Both the position numbers and the translations under genes were made by a program. Positions 45,503 through 59,256 of a DNA stretch of 64,000 nucleotides are shown here, piece by piece. Positions within the stretch are counted from its first letter, which is position 1, and each line of letters starts with the position of its first letter. The DNA is from Sinonovacula constricta (lineage: Eukaryota > Mollusca > Bivalvia > Cardiida > Solecurtidae): positions 33,447,363 to 33,511,362 of the forward strand of contig CM017559.1 of assembly GCA_007844125.1 (NCBI GenBank). Direction: 5' to 3'. The notes under the pieces are model-generated. The model saw only the letters and a program-made list of their open reading frames with translations. It was not told where the DNA came from and did no database searches.

Positions 45503-47491
45503 GTCGACCCATTTTCACATTGTCGCCATGGAACACAACGATAATGTGTAATTGACGGTTCATAATTGCTGTTTTACTTAATAAAATATCATTTTTTTTC
45601 TATTGGTTTGTAGTTTGAGAATAAAAACTCAAAACTGCAGATATATATGTGTGTAAAGTTTTAGTTTTTACATTCTTTGACAAAATGTCTATTACACTTT
45701 TTGACCATTCATCATTTACCGTCTTCATAAAAATGATGACTAATAATGCCAATCCTTATCCCAAATCCAAACACTAGGTTTATTGTAATGTTTTAAACTA
45801 CTTTTCAAAAGTAGAATCAAGTTATGTGGCCTCCAATAAAATTTCACAATTGGTTGCTATTTGTGTCTGAAATCAATGATTATGTTTAATTTTGTGAGTA
45901 GCACATTGAAAGCAACCACTTCCAAAAACACGATTTTTTTTAAAACCAAAAGGTTTCATTTTGAAATTTTTTATTGGCGATTTAAAATTATTTCCACTGG
46001 TTTTGAAATGGAATAAAAACTTCCATAATCGAAAATGGGGTTCTTACTTTTAAGTATGATAATCTAACTTTCTGCGTGATCACCAGTTACGACTATAAAT
46101 TACAAACTCGTTAAGTGTCGTCCAACCTCAGCGTAGAAATATCTAGCTGAAAGTGTTCTACTGGGGTTGTTTGCCAATATTATGTTACTTTCTGGCGCGT
46201 ATGTATTTATTGCTGTAATAAGTATGCGATTCATCTGGCATAAATATGGCCGTCTGACAACGCGCCATGCCAATTAAGTGAAGACAAAGAAATGTAATAA
46301 TATTTGCTGATTAGGAAATATCCGGGATACTTTGCAAACGGATGAAATATAAATTGCTTAAGTGATAATTAAATATTTTTTTAAATATTGGTTTTACATT
46401 CGTATGCTTATGAATAAGCCCTATAATATGCTGTCCTTTTAAATTGTTGGTGGATTTTGATTAATATTTAATGTCAATCTAAAATGAAAAGGTCTACATT
46501 TCTTTTGACGAAATTCTTTTTTGGTCTAATCAATTAATTTTTTTAATGTCTGTTTATGACGGATGGAGGACTTATTTCTCTTATACAATGGCGTCGAAAT
46601 CGGTATCAGACAGTGGTCCAAAAATAGCTCGTTATCACTGTAAATACTGTATAATAGTATGCAGTGTTGAACAATAAGGTGGTAGCCGACAGTTTTGATC
46701 ACAGTTTTTTTCCTAAATAACCAAATAAGTCATTGTTACCTGGAATGGTCTTCAAAATGATGCTCATTGATGCTCCAGATCTGTGTAACCAGCGAAGCCT
46801 AAGTCCCCACTCGTTATTGCAAAGAGGCATTTCCTGTCTGAGCCACGCTACAGAGGTAGCTATTTTTAAACTGAGAAAACCATGTGACAATTTACTTTTG
46901 AGAGCACGTTATATCGTTAACCGGTTAGTCCGCTCTGATATCGATATTTGTTTATTGGTAGACCAACACCGTGCTTATATTTATATGTGCACTGTCTGAT
47001 ATTATAGTATTCACAATCGTCTTAACTAAGACTAAAGTATAAAAACAGGCAAAAGCGATGCCCAAATAATCAAAAACAGTAGAAAACATGGTGTGACATG
47101 CATTTGATATAGTCAGACTGTCGGAGACCACCTTTAAGTAAATGGAAATGCCCTGACAGGGACTGATAACCGATACTATATTCCCATCTTATCATAGGTC
47201 TTTTATTGTTGTATCGATTGTGCAAACCATGTGCCATTTTATTAACTTCTGATCAAGTTTCAAGCCAAACATCAAATCGACAAATAATAAAAAGGGTTCA
47301 TTATGATACCGTATAGATTCAAACCGTTAACAAAGGTTTACAGTTTTAAACATTTTGCCCCTTTGTATCGACCAAGAAGGTATTTATTGTTATAAAAACA
47401 AAAAACAACACTTCTATCGTCCACAATAAAGAAAATTGCAAACGTCAGCTATGACAAGGGAAATTGTTCTGAATTCAGTGCACTGCCTAAA
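45503..47491. repeat. Young tandem duplication, copy B
   Basis: Partner of 43293-45271. To the right, copy B continues (AAAGCATCTATTTG...) into sequence homologous to that following the equivalent points at 54625 and 62915. Copy B therefore keeps the ancestral right junction, and copy A is the one followed by foreign sequence. Confidence 0.93.
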
Positions 47492-50400
47492 GCATCTATT
47501 TGTAACATAGGTTCTCGCCATTCTACCATCTTTCGATTAGCTTCGTTTTAGTACTAATGCATTAAGACTTATACCATGCATATTCTCTTGATATAATTTC
47601 ATACTCGAACATTGTTTTTTGCAGAAACAACAATATATTTAAGTGCTTTGATGGTTTTAGACGGACAAATGCTTTTAATCTGAAAAAATGATTACTTGAA
47701 AAGTAAATCGCTGGAACATCACTAACGTTAAAAAGTAACAAACATATCATGATTGTATGAACATGTTTTAACTTTTAAGGTAAACACATAACGTTAATTA
47801 CACAGGGAAGTACATTAAAACTAAACAACTTAAACTTAAATATTTTCTTATTTTCAGACAAGTTTGAGATATTTTTTTAAAACAAAACACTGAATATGTT
47901 GCAGTCACTTGCGTATTCTGCCAATTCAAAATGCATCAGCATTTGGAAAGCCCCTTTATTTTGTCATTATATTTTTGCCAGGCTTCCTAAAACACTTACA
48001 TTTGATATTTGATTTTTTTTCTGTATGCTTATGGTGTTTTGTACTAGCTTACTGGTGGCTTAATTATTTGTCAAATATCTATATGGCAATGACAGATTCA
48101 CAGGAAGCAATGGCGTCTATATATTTTATGTTGATGACATAATTTGACGTGAACCAATATGAAACTATTGTATTTAGGGTTAGAACATTCGTCGAAATGT
48201 CATTTCATAATATGTCGGTCTAGAAAGCAAATGGCCATACCGTCTTCATCGCAAGCTATATTCGTATATTGCGGAATGTATTAATCAGGTATGCTCATTA
48301 GTAAAATCAGTTTCAGTCATTAAAAGCGGAGGGGATTGTCTTTCACCTACATAAAATATAATCTAATGAATACATCTCAGCATAACATGTCTTGATAGGC
48401 CGTTTTGTAGACAGTGTTCAATGATATGTCGTTCAGCCTCTGGTCTAACTTTTAGTTAGGATCTTTCTCAATTATAATCTCATTCGACCGTTTCGAACGA
48501 TTCATATAAGAAAAAAAAACATTTTATCGTATAACAATATTTGTCTATTTGAAACGCTACAGGTTCGTGCAGCTTTCTAATCACGAACTACATAAACATG
48601 CACAAAATGACTTCGGAAAACAAATACTAAGACACAACATTTCGATATTAAACATCATAATTGATCCGCAAAAAAACTTTAAAATCGTGAAAAGAGAAAG
48701 TTGGCATGAACGTTAATATTGTCTATTTTCAGCCAGAGCATCACTTTCCAATCTGGAATACTTTAATGCGTTCCTCAAGAAATTGATAATATACAATGAT
48801 GAAAACCCTCATACTTTTTAAAATATGTACCAACATCGAATCAATTTTGTATTTTATTCGACTGGCATGTGTATAAAATTCGAACTTGGTGCTAGTTTAT
48901 CAACGATTTTGGAGTGCTAGCTGGAAATTTTCCAATTATTGGGAATATTTGTTTCGTGCCTTGATGTGTTAATGTCTGGGGTAAATATTAAGTAGTAATG
49001 TCATCTGCTGTAAGATAAACATAAAGCCGAAACAAAATCACAATTGTGTGGAAATACGATTTGTTTCGCTTACTGATAGAACTTGTGCTAGAATGGGTGG
49101 TCGGAAATAGAACCATGCAATCGTGCCAGAAGATCTAATTAAGCAAATGATAGTCATTACACACAATTCCTTTAAAGGATTTTGCCATCTTATTTGCAGT
49201 ATATGATAATTCAGAAATATTTAACTGCAGTCTGTGGTACTGAATGCGTTGAACTATTTTGACTTCATCTAGACCATTTTAAGAGATGATTTTCAGTTCT
49301 TCAATATTAAAAAGAATATTGATAATATATGCAATTCGATATAACCATTTTACTGTTTAAAGATTAAACTGTGACCGCAACAAAAATACCAATTAAAGAG
49401 GCCACATCTTTATTCTTTGTCCCGTGCCTTCTTACAAAGATTTCTTCTTACTTAAACATTAGACTTGGATGTGAATACAATTTTCCAGTGTCTTTTCAAT
49501 TTTTTGTTTGATGTTGCTTATATGATTTTGTCCTTATATGTGTTAGGTCTTTTCAGTCAAGACAATTATTTTTATGACAAAAATCTTTTTTTTTCTGTTA
49601 ACATCGTGGAAGATAACAAACTGCTTTATCCTAACAAAATCGAAATAAATTATTAAAGTATCTATTTGTCGATGTTGAAATTACACACAATGTGCAGTGG
49701 TTTAAACTGAATATTAAAGAGATTCATTTTTTAAGTAACTTCAGGATAAATTTAAATAACCGACAAAAGCCGATGTTAGCCATGAATTTGCAAATGTTTA
49801 TTGATGATGCGCTGAACGGCGTCTACTGTAATCATTTTTGCTGATTGCCACTGGAGTGTCATCTGACCAGGATTTTGATCGATAGGGTATAAATCGGATA
49901 TAAGCGGTAATCAGAAATACGGCTCATAATGATGCAATAATAAAAAAAATGTCTTAAAAGTCCAATTTCACATTAAAAACTGTTGTAACTGCCTCATTTA
50001 AGTCGGTCGTCAGATAATGATGATAGTCAAATATGTTTAATTTCGATTATTATGTTTTTATTATTTTTTTATTTTGTATTGATATTTTAATTTGATTTGA
50101 CAAGCAAGGGAGATTAACTTGATGGCAATCTTGCTGACTTTTTGTCATTTATATCGTCGTTAACATGTTTATGAAGCCGTGATACCTGGTAACAGGATAA
50201 GATTCGGATAGTATTTACGGGTATCCGGATAGAGAAAACGGTATTCGTTGACATTTCTATATTTTATATATACTTTCTGTGATTTATAGTTACTCAACTA
50301 TCCAATATAAACCATATATTTTCGAATATGTCTTCTTACTTGCTGACATATTGCTTTGACAGTATTACCCGGTTCCAGAGTTTTGTCGCTTTTGATGCTT

Positions 50401-51519
50401 CGCATCAATGACTTTTCTTATTTTCTTTTAAAATCTCATTATTGCGATACATTGCACAGCTTTGCATTTTTGACATGACTTTGATAGGGTGTCGTGGGAC
50501 ATAGTAAAAATCTGACTGCCGGTAGGGTATAAAGTTGGTGCATGTCATTTTACTAGATATAGTGTATCTTACCACAATGGCCATAAGTCTTAGAGGTTTA
50601 AAATGTATATAATAGTTAAAGGAGGTTGTTAGCGTGTTAAAACGAGACCATTACTTTATTAAGAGTGTATAAAATCTTGAACCTTGTAAGGATTGTCAAG
50701 GCGTAACTTAGATCTTTTTGATGTCCTTGCGTCGTATGTACGATTGTCTGCTTTACCTATCCTGCGAGGCCCGGATCTGATGTGTGAAAGATCCTACGCA
50801 ATTTTTAATTGACCATTATCATAAAATGGCAATATTTTCACGGACATCGCACGTGTAATGTGAATGGGTGGATTATAAATAAACGTTGTGATCCAACTAC
50901 GTTACTTCCTTAGGGATTATTCTGGCAACTTCTACTTTGTTGTTACAATGAGTTCGGAATATTGCAATAGTAACCTTCTGTTATTTGTCATGACTACATC
51001 TATTGTGATAACAGACATTCGTATCTGTATTTTACTTCGACCTTGAAACGAAAAATGTGCTGAATTATACAACACGCAATCACATAGTGAATCAATCATC
51101 CATGTACGTGTTGTGATTCTTCTTAGATTGGGTTTAGAAATGTATTTTTTCAACCAGCAACGAAGATATCCATGTATTCCTTTTATTTCTTTGTCTGTTC
51201 TAATAAACTAAACGACACGGTGCCACAATTCCACTTAGGAAAACAAATATTAAAAGGATCGGGAGTAGCCACTGAGTATATTTTCTCGCATGGTTCTTGC
51301 CCGTCTGTCGTTAGATTAATAAGGAAACAAATATATTTTAGGACAATATCAACGATATTCGTAGATTTAACAACCGTTTTAATTAAGAAAAAATACTCAT
51401 ACAGCAAATATGTTTCAAGCCTCAATAGAGTAGACAGAAATATGCTGGAGGTTCATACAAGACGTCGCGGATTTAAAAGCTTCAAAAGCAGTTGTTTTCG
51501 TTTGTCTTTTTCACTTTTC

Positions 51520-51563
51520 TTTTTTTTTTTTTTTTTTGGGGGGGGGGGGGGGGGGAGGGGGGG
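51520..51563. repeat. T18-G18 homopolymer tract
   Basis: 18 T (51520-51537) are followed by 18 G, one A and 7 G. At the equivalent place in the next array unit (about 58388-58412) the text is TTTCTTTCTTTTTTGTGAGG, so both runs expanded in this unit, or the tract is a sequencing artefact. Confidence 0.8.
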
Positions 51564-52566
51564 ATGATAGAGAATGGGTGGTGGGGATGCATTCTGTTTT
51601 TTCCCTTTTTATATTTAATCGATAAATAAATTTAAGCATTCTTGTTGCCATACACATTCAAACTGTTATATATTTGGTAAGCCTTTTGAGATTTTTTGGT
51701 TAACCACTTGTTTTATATGTATTTTCATCATGTGCCATAAAAAATAAAATTTAGAAAATAATCTAATCTCATTAAGGATAATAAAATTGTGCATCAAACA
51801 AATGTAGGTAAATGTTTGATATGCTTAAATTATGTTATATAGTTACCTGTTGAAATATAAAAAAAATAAAACAGGAAAATAGCTGTGTTAGTGAGGTTTA
51901 TAATAGGGATGTAAGCGGGCGTGCGTATAGATACTGAACGTTTGAATTTATTTTAAGCATTGGGACGTTTGCTCAACAAAATAAGATTCTTTTAAAAAGA
52001 AAACTTTAACCAATTTGGTTTAACTAAACTGAAATGGTATAAATAGAAGATTGTCATCTAAGCAAACTCTATTTTAGTGTAGTTTTCCATCATAAGGAAG
52101 GGATTCCTCATATAACAATTTGGTCTCTGGGTATTTGTTGTTGTAATGATAACGGTATTTATCTGCTCTTGATTCTCGATGTCTGACCACGCACCAAGCC
52201 ATAGAGCAGACGACTATGTAAAGCAATCAGTTTTCGCTGATGGGAAAGTTAAAAAATGTCGAGGATGATATGCAGACACAGGAAATATGACTTGTTTAAA
52301 AGATTATTCAACGGCTGTCTTAACATCGTACATTCACGGTTATTGGCTGCTTAAAACTTTATTTTTTGTGGGATTGTTTTGATAAAGACTTGAAAATTGT
52401 ATAAAAGATTTTTAATTGTTTTCTCTTGATCTAAAACTGTTCTGATCATTTACTTATTACTAAAATGATGCCATGTTACGTTCCCCCTAAAAAATTGCGT
52501 GTTGTGTATAAGTTTTATCCCAATACATATTGTTGTTGCTGTTAGTGTTGTTTTTTGTTACATTGC

Positions 52567-52616
52567 ACAGAAACAATTATGATGAACTTCGCCAAAATGG
52601 CCATAATTGTTTCTGT
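52567..52616. repeat. Inverted repeat with 15-bp arms
   Basis: ACAGAAACAATTATG at 52567-52581 pairs perfectly with CATAATTGTTTCTGT at 52602-52616 around a 20-base loop that itself ends GCCAAAATGGC. It lies in the segment of unit 1 that is missing from unit 2. Confidence 0.85.
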
Positions 52617-54939
52617 ATATTATACTTTTCAATATACCACTTTTCTTATTAACTAAACGAAATCTCTACTCCAACGTTTTGATTATGGCTTAAAATTTTC
52701 CCCCAAGATTTTAACATTCAGTTGTACACCAAATACTTTATACTGTTAGTGTCGTCTAACCTTCACTAACTCTCAGTGCTCTACTTTAGGGTGATTCAAT
52801 AGTATATATTATATTTAGCTCACAAGAGTTGTTGGTCTAAAATGATTCTAAAATTATGCATATACTGCACGATTATGGACTCATTTAGCCTAGCAAAAAT
52901 CCAAGCTGTACCGACCTGCATTTTTTCCTTACTCGAAATCAATTGGTATACTGATAATAATTTAGGCTGTGCTCGTTGCCTTTCAGATCACAGTAACCTC
53001 TGTCAACAAAGGGAAAATCATAAATATGCTTAACGAACGTGATATGAACGAGATGATAATATTTAAATATAATTTTGAATAGAATAACCTTACACTTTAA
53101 TTGGAAATCAACTCAACACATGTTACGATTTTCATATTTTACGCATATTAAAGGGTATACAAATTACTGAAGACATGGGCTGCTGACATCTTAGTGGCGT
53201 TTGTGTAACGTTGTCTTAGACTTTATGCAATTGACTTTGTAATTAATATATAGTCAATGTACGGACACAGCTTTGAAACTAGTAACCATAGTACTGATGT
53301 ATAATAAATATTTTCAAGTAACACTGTATGTGGCCTAAGGCGCATAAACTCATATGACTGTATATCACGCGAGATCGAAGCTCGATCGTGGCTTGCAATA
53401 ACAAATGGTGTATAAACCGACATCTCGATTCTACAAACAGTGCAAATGCAATAATTACCAACTGTCAAAGCGTAATTAGTAAGGAAATTTTTAAATCACA
53501 CAAACTGTACAACATTATATATCTGGGATTCCATTTAGTACATTAATAATAAAGCAAAAACACAAGATAATAGCCTTATAAGTAATTGAATTTAAGGTGC
53601 ATGCGTGTTATAGTTTTGTCAATGACTTTAACAAATGAAGACAAACTTGTCTAGTACAATGGCCCTTGATCCGCCCACCATTTACCGTCACTTTAAGGCT
53701 GATGGTCTAATATTCTACCAATGAGATAGCAAGTTGCAACTATTAAGTACGAACTCGTAAAGTGTCGTCCAACCTCAACCTATAAGTATCTTACATGAAG
53801 TGGTCTTTAGGGCATTGTTTGGCGATATTGTATTACTTTCTGTCGCTTGTATAGTTACTATTGAAATAAGTATGCGATTCATCGGGCATATTTATGGCCG
53901 TCTGACAAACGTCAAGACAACGTACAGCCGACAAGGAAATGTAATTATTTTACCGCCTAGGCAATTGAATATATTCGGAATAATTTGCAAACAGACGAAA
54001 TAAAACTTGTATCGTTGAAATCAAAACGTTTGCTTTTACATTCGAAAGTTATGAATAAAATGTGCATTAATTTGAGCTTTTAAATTATTTTATTTGACGG
54101 GTTTTGAGCAATACTTAATGACAATCCAAAATGAAAAAGTTTGCATTTCTGTTTACGAATTCCTTGATTCGTCTTATTAATTTGCAAACCTACGTTAAAT
54201 ATTTTTCTTATATCTGCTGTTATAATTTTTTTTTTAAATGTGAAACATGTGTATATAAGATAATGGACTTATTTCCCCTATACCATGGTGCCGAAATAGC
54301 TCGCTTAAGTAACTGAAAATGTCCTGGTAGTGGTTTATAGCCGATAATAGATTCGGTTCCCATCTTAACAAAGTGTTTTATTGTTGTAATTAATATACAA
54401 TTCATATGTCATTTAATTACCTTCTGATAATGTTTCAATCCAAACCTTAATCGACAAGCAATAACAAACCGTTAAGCTTTGTTATTGTAAAGTTGCAAAC
54501 TATTGATAATGCATATCTGTTTACCCATGTTGTATCTATGTTGTCGTTTATTATCATCCAGACTGGAGACATCAAAATTGCAAACGTCAGCTATGTCAAG
54601 GGAAACTGTTACCAATTCATTGCACTTCTTAACGGATCTGTTAGTACCTTAAATTCTCACGACTGCAACATTTCCACGATCAATCGATGAGCTTCATGGT
54701 GTACCAATGTATTTAGACTTATAACATGCATTCATTCCCTTGATATTATTTTATTCTTTAACATTGTTTTTGCAGAAACAACAATATATTTAAGTGGTTT
54801 GATGGTCCAAGATGGACAAATGCTTTTAAGCTAAAGTATTTTATTTCTTGAATAATAAATCGATGAAACGTCACAAACATTAAAACGCAACAACATAACA
54901 TTATGATTTTATGAGATAGACAATGATATAAGAACCGCA

Positions 54940-55130
54940 ATACATATTCAAAGGTAAAAGATGAACTAGCACAAGACAAAAGTACACATATACAAGTTAA
55001 GTTAAAATGTGACAAAAACAAGGAGACAAATGTTATATAGAGAGTAAGGACAAGCAGTTCCTGCCTAAAAATGTCAGTCGGCAAAAGTACAAATTTATGT
55101 GCTTTAATCGGTTTACGAAGGACCAAATTG
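54940..55130 (-). repeat. R190 copy in array unit 2, minus strand
   Basis: The minus strand gives CTTCGTAAACCGATTAAAGC, GTACTTTTGCCGACTGACA, TTAGGCAGGAACTGCT, TTGTTTTTGTCACATTTTAA and CTTTTGTCTTGTGCTAG, the R190 block order. The minus-strand reading frame here (54758-55126) is not a gene. Confidence 0.6.
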
Positions 55131-58100
55131 CTCTTATGTCAAAACCAGGTAGCACATAAATAAATAACAATGATTGAAGTTGACATTGTGCAATCTTCAC
55201 GGCACAATTATCATTGTTTAACCCTATCACCATTTTCTGTTTTATTTCTGTCTTTTTGTATTTGTTATACTAAAACAGATTCAACGCAATCAAATAGATG
55301 TACCATTATAATAAGACATTTTCTCTCAAAATACTTGACATTCGTATCAGCAACTTTAAGCTGTAAAGCGTAAAGTACATTTGTACTTTATAATTAAATA
55401 ACTTAAATATTTTCTTATTTTCAAACAAGTTTGAGATCTGTTTGTTTAAACGCTACCTATACTGAACATGTTGCAGTCCCTTGCGTAGCCTGCCGATTCA
55501 ATCCGCATTTGAAAGCCACTTCTGTCAGTATATACTTTGCCAAGCTCTCTGAAAGAAAGAGCTTGTTTAATATTTGATTTTGATTCTGTATGCATATGAT
55601 GTGTTTTGTACTAGCTTGCTGGTGACTTAATTATTTGTCAAAAAGATATATGACAATGACAGTGTTACCAGAACAATGGTGTCTAAATATTTTATGTTGA
55701 AGGCATAATTAGACCGGAATCAACATAAAATTATTATGTTTTAGGTTAATCATTCGATGGAATGTCCTTTTAATATGTCATTCTAAAAAGCAATTGAGAA
55801 TACCGTCTTCATCGCTAGCTATATTCGCATATTGCGGAATGCAATAATAATATATGCTCATTTGTAAAATCAGTTTCAGTCTTTAAAAAAGGAGGGCATT
55901 GACTTACAGTTATATAAAATATAAAACTAATAAATTCATCTCTGCATAGACTGTCATGTAGACAGTTTTCTCTGGTAGGTCGTTTAGCTTCTTGCCTAAT
56001 TTTTCAGCAGGATATTTCTCAATTGTAACCTTAATCGGCCGTTTTACGTTTCATAGAAGGATGAAACATTTTATCGTACGAACAATATTTCGTCTATTTG
56101 GAACACTAAAGGCTCTTGACGACGCTCTAATCACGAGCCACATAAACATACACACAAAGTAACTTCGGAAAACAAGTACTAAGACGCTCTATTTCAACAT
56201 TGAACATCATTGTTACACAAAAATTATAGAGAGAGAAGAAAGAAAATTGGCATCAACGCAAATTTTGTCAATTTTCTGCCAGAACATCACTTTCCACCCA
56301 TTCACAATCCGAAATAGTTTAATGCGTCACACGAGAAATTTATAACGTACAATGATGAAGACTCTAATACCTTTTAAAATACGAACCAACATCGAATCAA
56401 GTTTGTATTTTCTGCGGCGACTGGCCTGCAAATAAATTGGTTTATCAAATGTGATACGAAATAAAGGTGCTAGCTAGAATATTTTCGTGCCTCGAAGTGC
56501 TTAATGTCTGAAGTAAATATTTAGTGATAGTGTCAGATACACATACAACCGAATGAAAGACCGGATATATGTACAAATATAGTTGGATATTGCTTATTTA
56601 TACCTAGTGCTAGAATGGATGGTCGAAAATAGAACCATGCAATCGTGCCAGTTAATTAAGCAAATGATAGTTATTGCTTACACTACAATTAGGGGATTAT
56701 TCCGTATGATGGACAGTTTGTAATTATTCAGAATAAGTTAACTGCAGTCTATGGTATTGAACGCATTGACTTGTTTAAGCTACATCTACACCATTTTAAG
56801 AGAGTATCGTTAGTCATTCAATATCAAAGGGAATGATTGATAATGAAGGCAATTTATTAGGCGCTTAATTGCTTAAAGATTAAAGAGTAAACATGTTAGC
56901 TACAAAAATCAATTAAAGAGGTCATATCTTCTTTTGACTAAAACCGTTAATGCATTGTTGTTGTTTTTAAAAAGAAATAACAATGAACTCTTTGTGTTAA
57001 GTCTTTTCGTTCAAATACATGTTTTATACAAAAGATAATACATTGTTCTTCTGCTAATATCGTGAGAGTTAAAAGCTGCTATATCACGAAAAATTGGATT
57101 AAATTATTAAATGTCGATATATCACTGTTCGAGTTTCGTACTATCAGCAGTAGTTTTAACTGAATATTACAGTAATTCAAATCTTTTTTAAGTAACGTAA
57201 GGATGAAATATATATCATGTTAGATAAAGTGACAAAAACAAAAACTTAAGTTAATCCATCTGTTTGCGAATGTTTATTTTCTTTCAAATGCCATAATTGG
57301 AATAGATTGTACACCTTTGCGAATGTGACTTTGGTGAGTGTCATGCGATATTCGTTCAGAGCTCAATAAAATATGATCCTTTGGTATAAAACATGTAGCT
57401 CGCCATTTTAACAGATACAGAGTTTCTGATCTCATTGGTTAACCATTTATACAATAATTTAAACCATTTCTGAGTGTCTAGATCATTGCTACATTAAGAG
57501 ATTGATTTTAAAAACCACCTGATCATCTTAAGGGTTGCAAAATCGGTGTCGTTCGATCTTTTAACATCTTTTCCTTTTGGATTGTCTAGCGACGTTTGAA
57601 CGATTTTCTACAATCGTGCGAGCCCCGAGTCCAATGTGAGAGATCATGCGAATATTGTATATACCCATACTCATAAAATGTTATTATTTTACGGACATCA
57701 CATGTGTATTGTGATTCAGTCATAGAGGTTTATAAATAAACGCTGTGATCATAAATCCCTAAAAAACATGTCGTCTAGGGCGTTGCTTCATTAGAGAGTA
57801 TTCATGCAACTTCTATTTTGTTGTTTCATTGAGCTCAGAACATTGCAATGGTGGTCATCTGTTATTCATCATGACTACATCTATTGTGATAATAGTCCAT
57901 ACGTAAATGTATTTTACTTCGGCCTTGAAACACAAAAGAATTGCTGAATTATACAACACTTATTCACATCGCGCATCAATCAACCCTGTTCTGTGTTGTA
58001 ATTCTCCTGGGATTGTGTTTCGAATTGCAGTATTATAACCAGCAACGACGATGTGCATTGTGTTGTGCAGTCCTTTATTTTAATCAGCTAAACGAAACAG

Positions 58101-59193
58101 TGCCATTATTTCAGTTAGAAACTCGAAAGATAATGGATCGTTTATTCTCACTGTATATATTTTCACGCAAGGTTCTATCAGCTCCTCTGTTGCTCGATTA
58201 ATATAAAAAGAGGCATATATTTTAGGACATACAATGATATTCATTTTATAAATTTATAAAAATATAAAAATAAAAAAATAAACAAAGTAAATATAATAAA
58301 CTACATAGAGCAAACATGTTCCAAGACCTCACTGATTAGAAAGCTTCAAAAACAGGTGTGGGTTGTTGGTGTATTCTCTTCTAATGCCCTTTTCTTTCTT
58401 TTTTGTGAGGAGGGATTACTTATTATCATTTCTTCCCTTTTCAACGATAAATAAGTTTTAAGCATTCTTTTAACCATACACAACTAAGCAGATGTCAAAA
58501 CAAATCGGTTAGAGATCATTCCAAGATCATTATCTTGCTTGTAAATAGGACAGTATTTTTATAAAAAAAGCAAGCACCAGTTTTATTTGCATTTTCGCAA
58601 CATGCAATAAAATGCGTAATTAAATAAATACCATAGTGTAATAAAGGTGATATTGCTCTACATCAAACAATGCTAAGTATATGGTTTATTCGAGTTTTAA
58701 TTACGATGGACCGATCGAAAATGGTCGATGAAGTCTGTTAACATAAACCGGCTTATCCAATCAGTGTATCCTGTAACATGTTTACCACATAGTGAATTGT
58801 TGGCCTACTTTATACAAAGGAACATTGTTTGTGATACTGTTTGTGAGCATATGAAGTAAACAGCAGCTTAAACTGTCAGAAACAAAAGAGGCAGGTACAA
58901 ATCGCGGAACGGTCTATTGCCACAGAAGCGTATATTTGCCAAAATAGTAGTTAACAAACACCATTGATTAATCTTTAGAGAAAATGGGTCCGCACTAAAA
59001 TATCACCATAGATAACGTATACTTTCCGACAATAATCATATTTGATACTGTTAAAATACTGCTACCGTAATCTGATAAAAGTATTCACTTTTAGAAATCA
59101 GTAAGTTCTAATTAAATAATATCCACAAAAACAAAAACTAGTTCACAGATAAATGTCGTTGTTTAATACGAATGCGTTCAATCTATCAACGAA

Positions 59194-59194
<1 letters not shown>

Positions 59195-59256
<62 letters not shown>
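59195..59256. repeat. CA then TA microsatellite
   Basis: A pure CA run of about 48 bp is followed by (AT)n of about 14 bp. It is absent from the other array units. Confidence 0.92.

Larger units (their letters stand above)
47492..53600. other. Array unit 1, remainder
   Basis: The sequence aligns in order with 54625-61560, with indels. Unit 1 lacks the R190 copy that units 2 and 3 carry. It holds an extra 240 bp near 52385-52617, including a 15-bp-arm hairpin. No gene is recognised; frames such as 51172-51567 end in homopolymer text. Confidence 0.6.

Noticed and set aside
44493..46999. The identical frames of 88 and 63 codons in copies A and B as conserved genes
   Set aside because: The identity is explained by the recent duplication of the whole 2-kb segment. 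The frames are antisense to each other, and the segment is missing from the older copies.
51172..51567. 131-codon plus-strand frame as a gene
   Set aside because: It ends by reading through the T18-G18 tract (poly-Phe, poly-Gly), and the equivalent sequence in the next unit is interrupted. Weak similarity to the frame at 57941-58201 is expected from the tandem duplication alone.
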